This document shows, one piece after another, positions 63,881 through 64,000 of a stretch of 64,000 nucleotides of DNA. Below the pieces are notes generated by a model. The model had not been told where the DNA came from. It searched no databases and was given only the letters and a program-made list of their open reading frames with translations. This DNA is from Shinisaurus crocodilurus (taxonomy: Eukaryota > Chordata > Lepidosauria > Squamata > Shinisauridae): NCBI GenBank assembly GCA_021292165.1, contig CM037879.1, positions 268,703,160-268,767,159 on the forward strand. The letters run 5' to 3'. The position numbers and the translations under genes are program-made. The number at the start of each line of letters is the position of its first letter. Within the stretch, counting starts at the first letter, position 1.

Positions 63881-64000
63881 GGATAGAGCGGAAGATGGGC
63901 AGTTGAGGCAGATCATTTTGAGGTTGGTCAAGACTTGAATGGGCCTGTCTGGACTTGAAATGGGTTGTAAGTATTTGAGTGAGGGGGTCGCATTTTTAAG

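Overview
The window looks like intergenic or intronic DNA from a squamate reptile (lizard or snake). I recognise no complete protein-coding gene, no functional RNA gene and no bacterial or CRISPR-like content. The squamate assignment is inferred from the repeat mix: 5S-rRNA-derived SINEs with a CR1-like tail, tRNA-derived SINEs with the reptile-type tail, L2/CR1/L1 remnants, and many palindromic non-autonomous DNA transposons. Almost every long ORF is chance, microsatellite or transposon sequence.

Layout. At 1-4.3 kb the DNA is mostly unrecognised. At 4.3-9.1 kb there is a 1.05-kb hAT-type element with a perfect 8-bp target-site duplication (TSD), a foldback element, an L2 3' end and two palindromic elements. 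At 10-12.6 kb an old L1 ORF2 fragment is split by a 1.8-kb L1-derived retroposon bounded by a 17-bp TSD. At 12.6-20.1 kb lie an LTR-like block, L2 reverse-transcriptase remnants and a second hAT-type element with a perfect 8-bp TSD. At 20.8-25.3 kb there are tRNA-SINEs, 5S-SINEs and L2 pieces. At 26-31 kb there is a diverged repeat pair that records an empty and a filled transposon site, plus a 1.6-kb hAT-type element carrying tandem units and a perfect 40-bp hairpin. At 33-43 kb lie a CR1 endonuclease remnant, a palindromic element split by a solo LTR, a tRNA-SINE split by a LINE, and a 5'-truncated L1. At 45-57 kb there are long palindromes, more L2, and one possible 3'-terminal exon (minus strand, about 53.2-53.8 kb). 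At 58-64 kb there are a recent local duplication and a run of hairpins.

The 'system' here is a dense community of mobile elements. Autonomous relatives (L1, L2, CR1, hAT transposase) must have mobilised the non-autonomous copies, but no intact enzyme gene is visible in the window. The most informative features are the nested insertions, because TSDs and interrupted hosts give a relative order of events. All family names are from visual recognition, not database searches.
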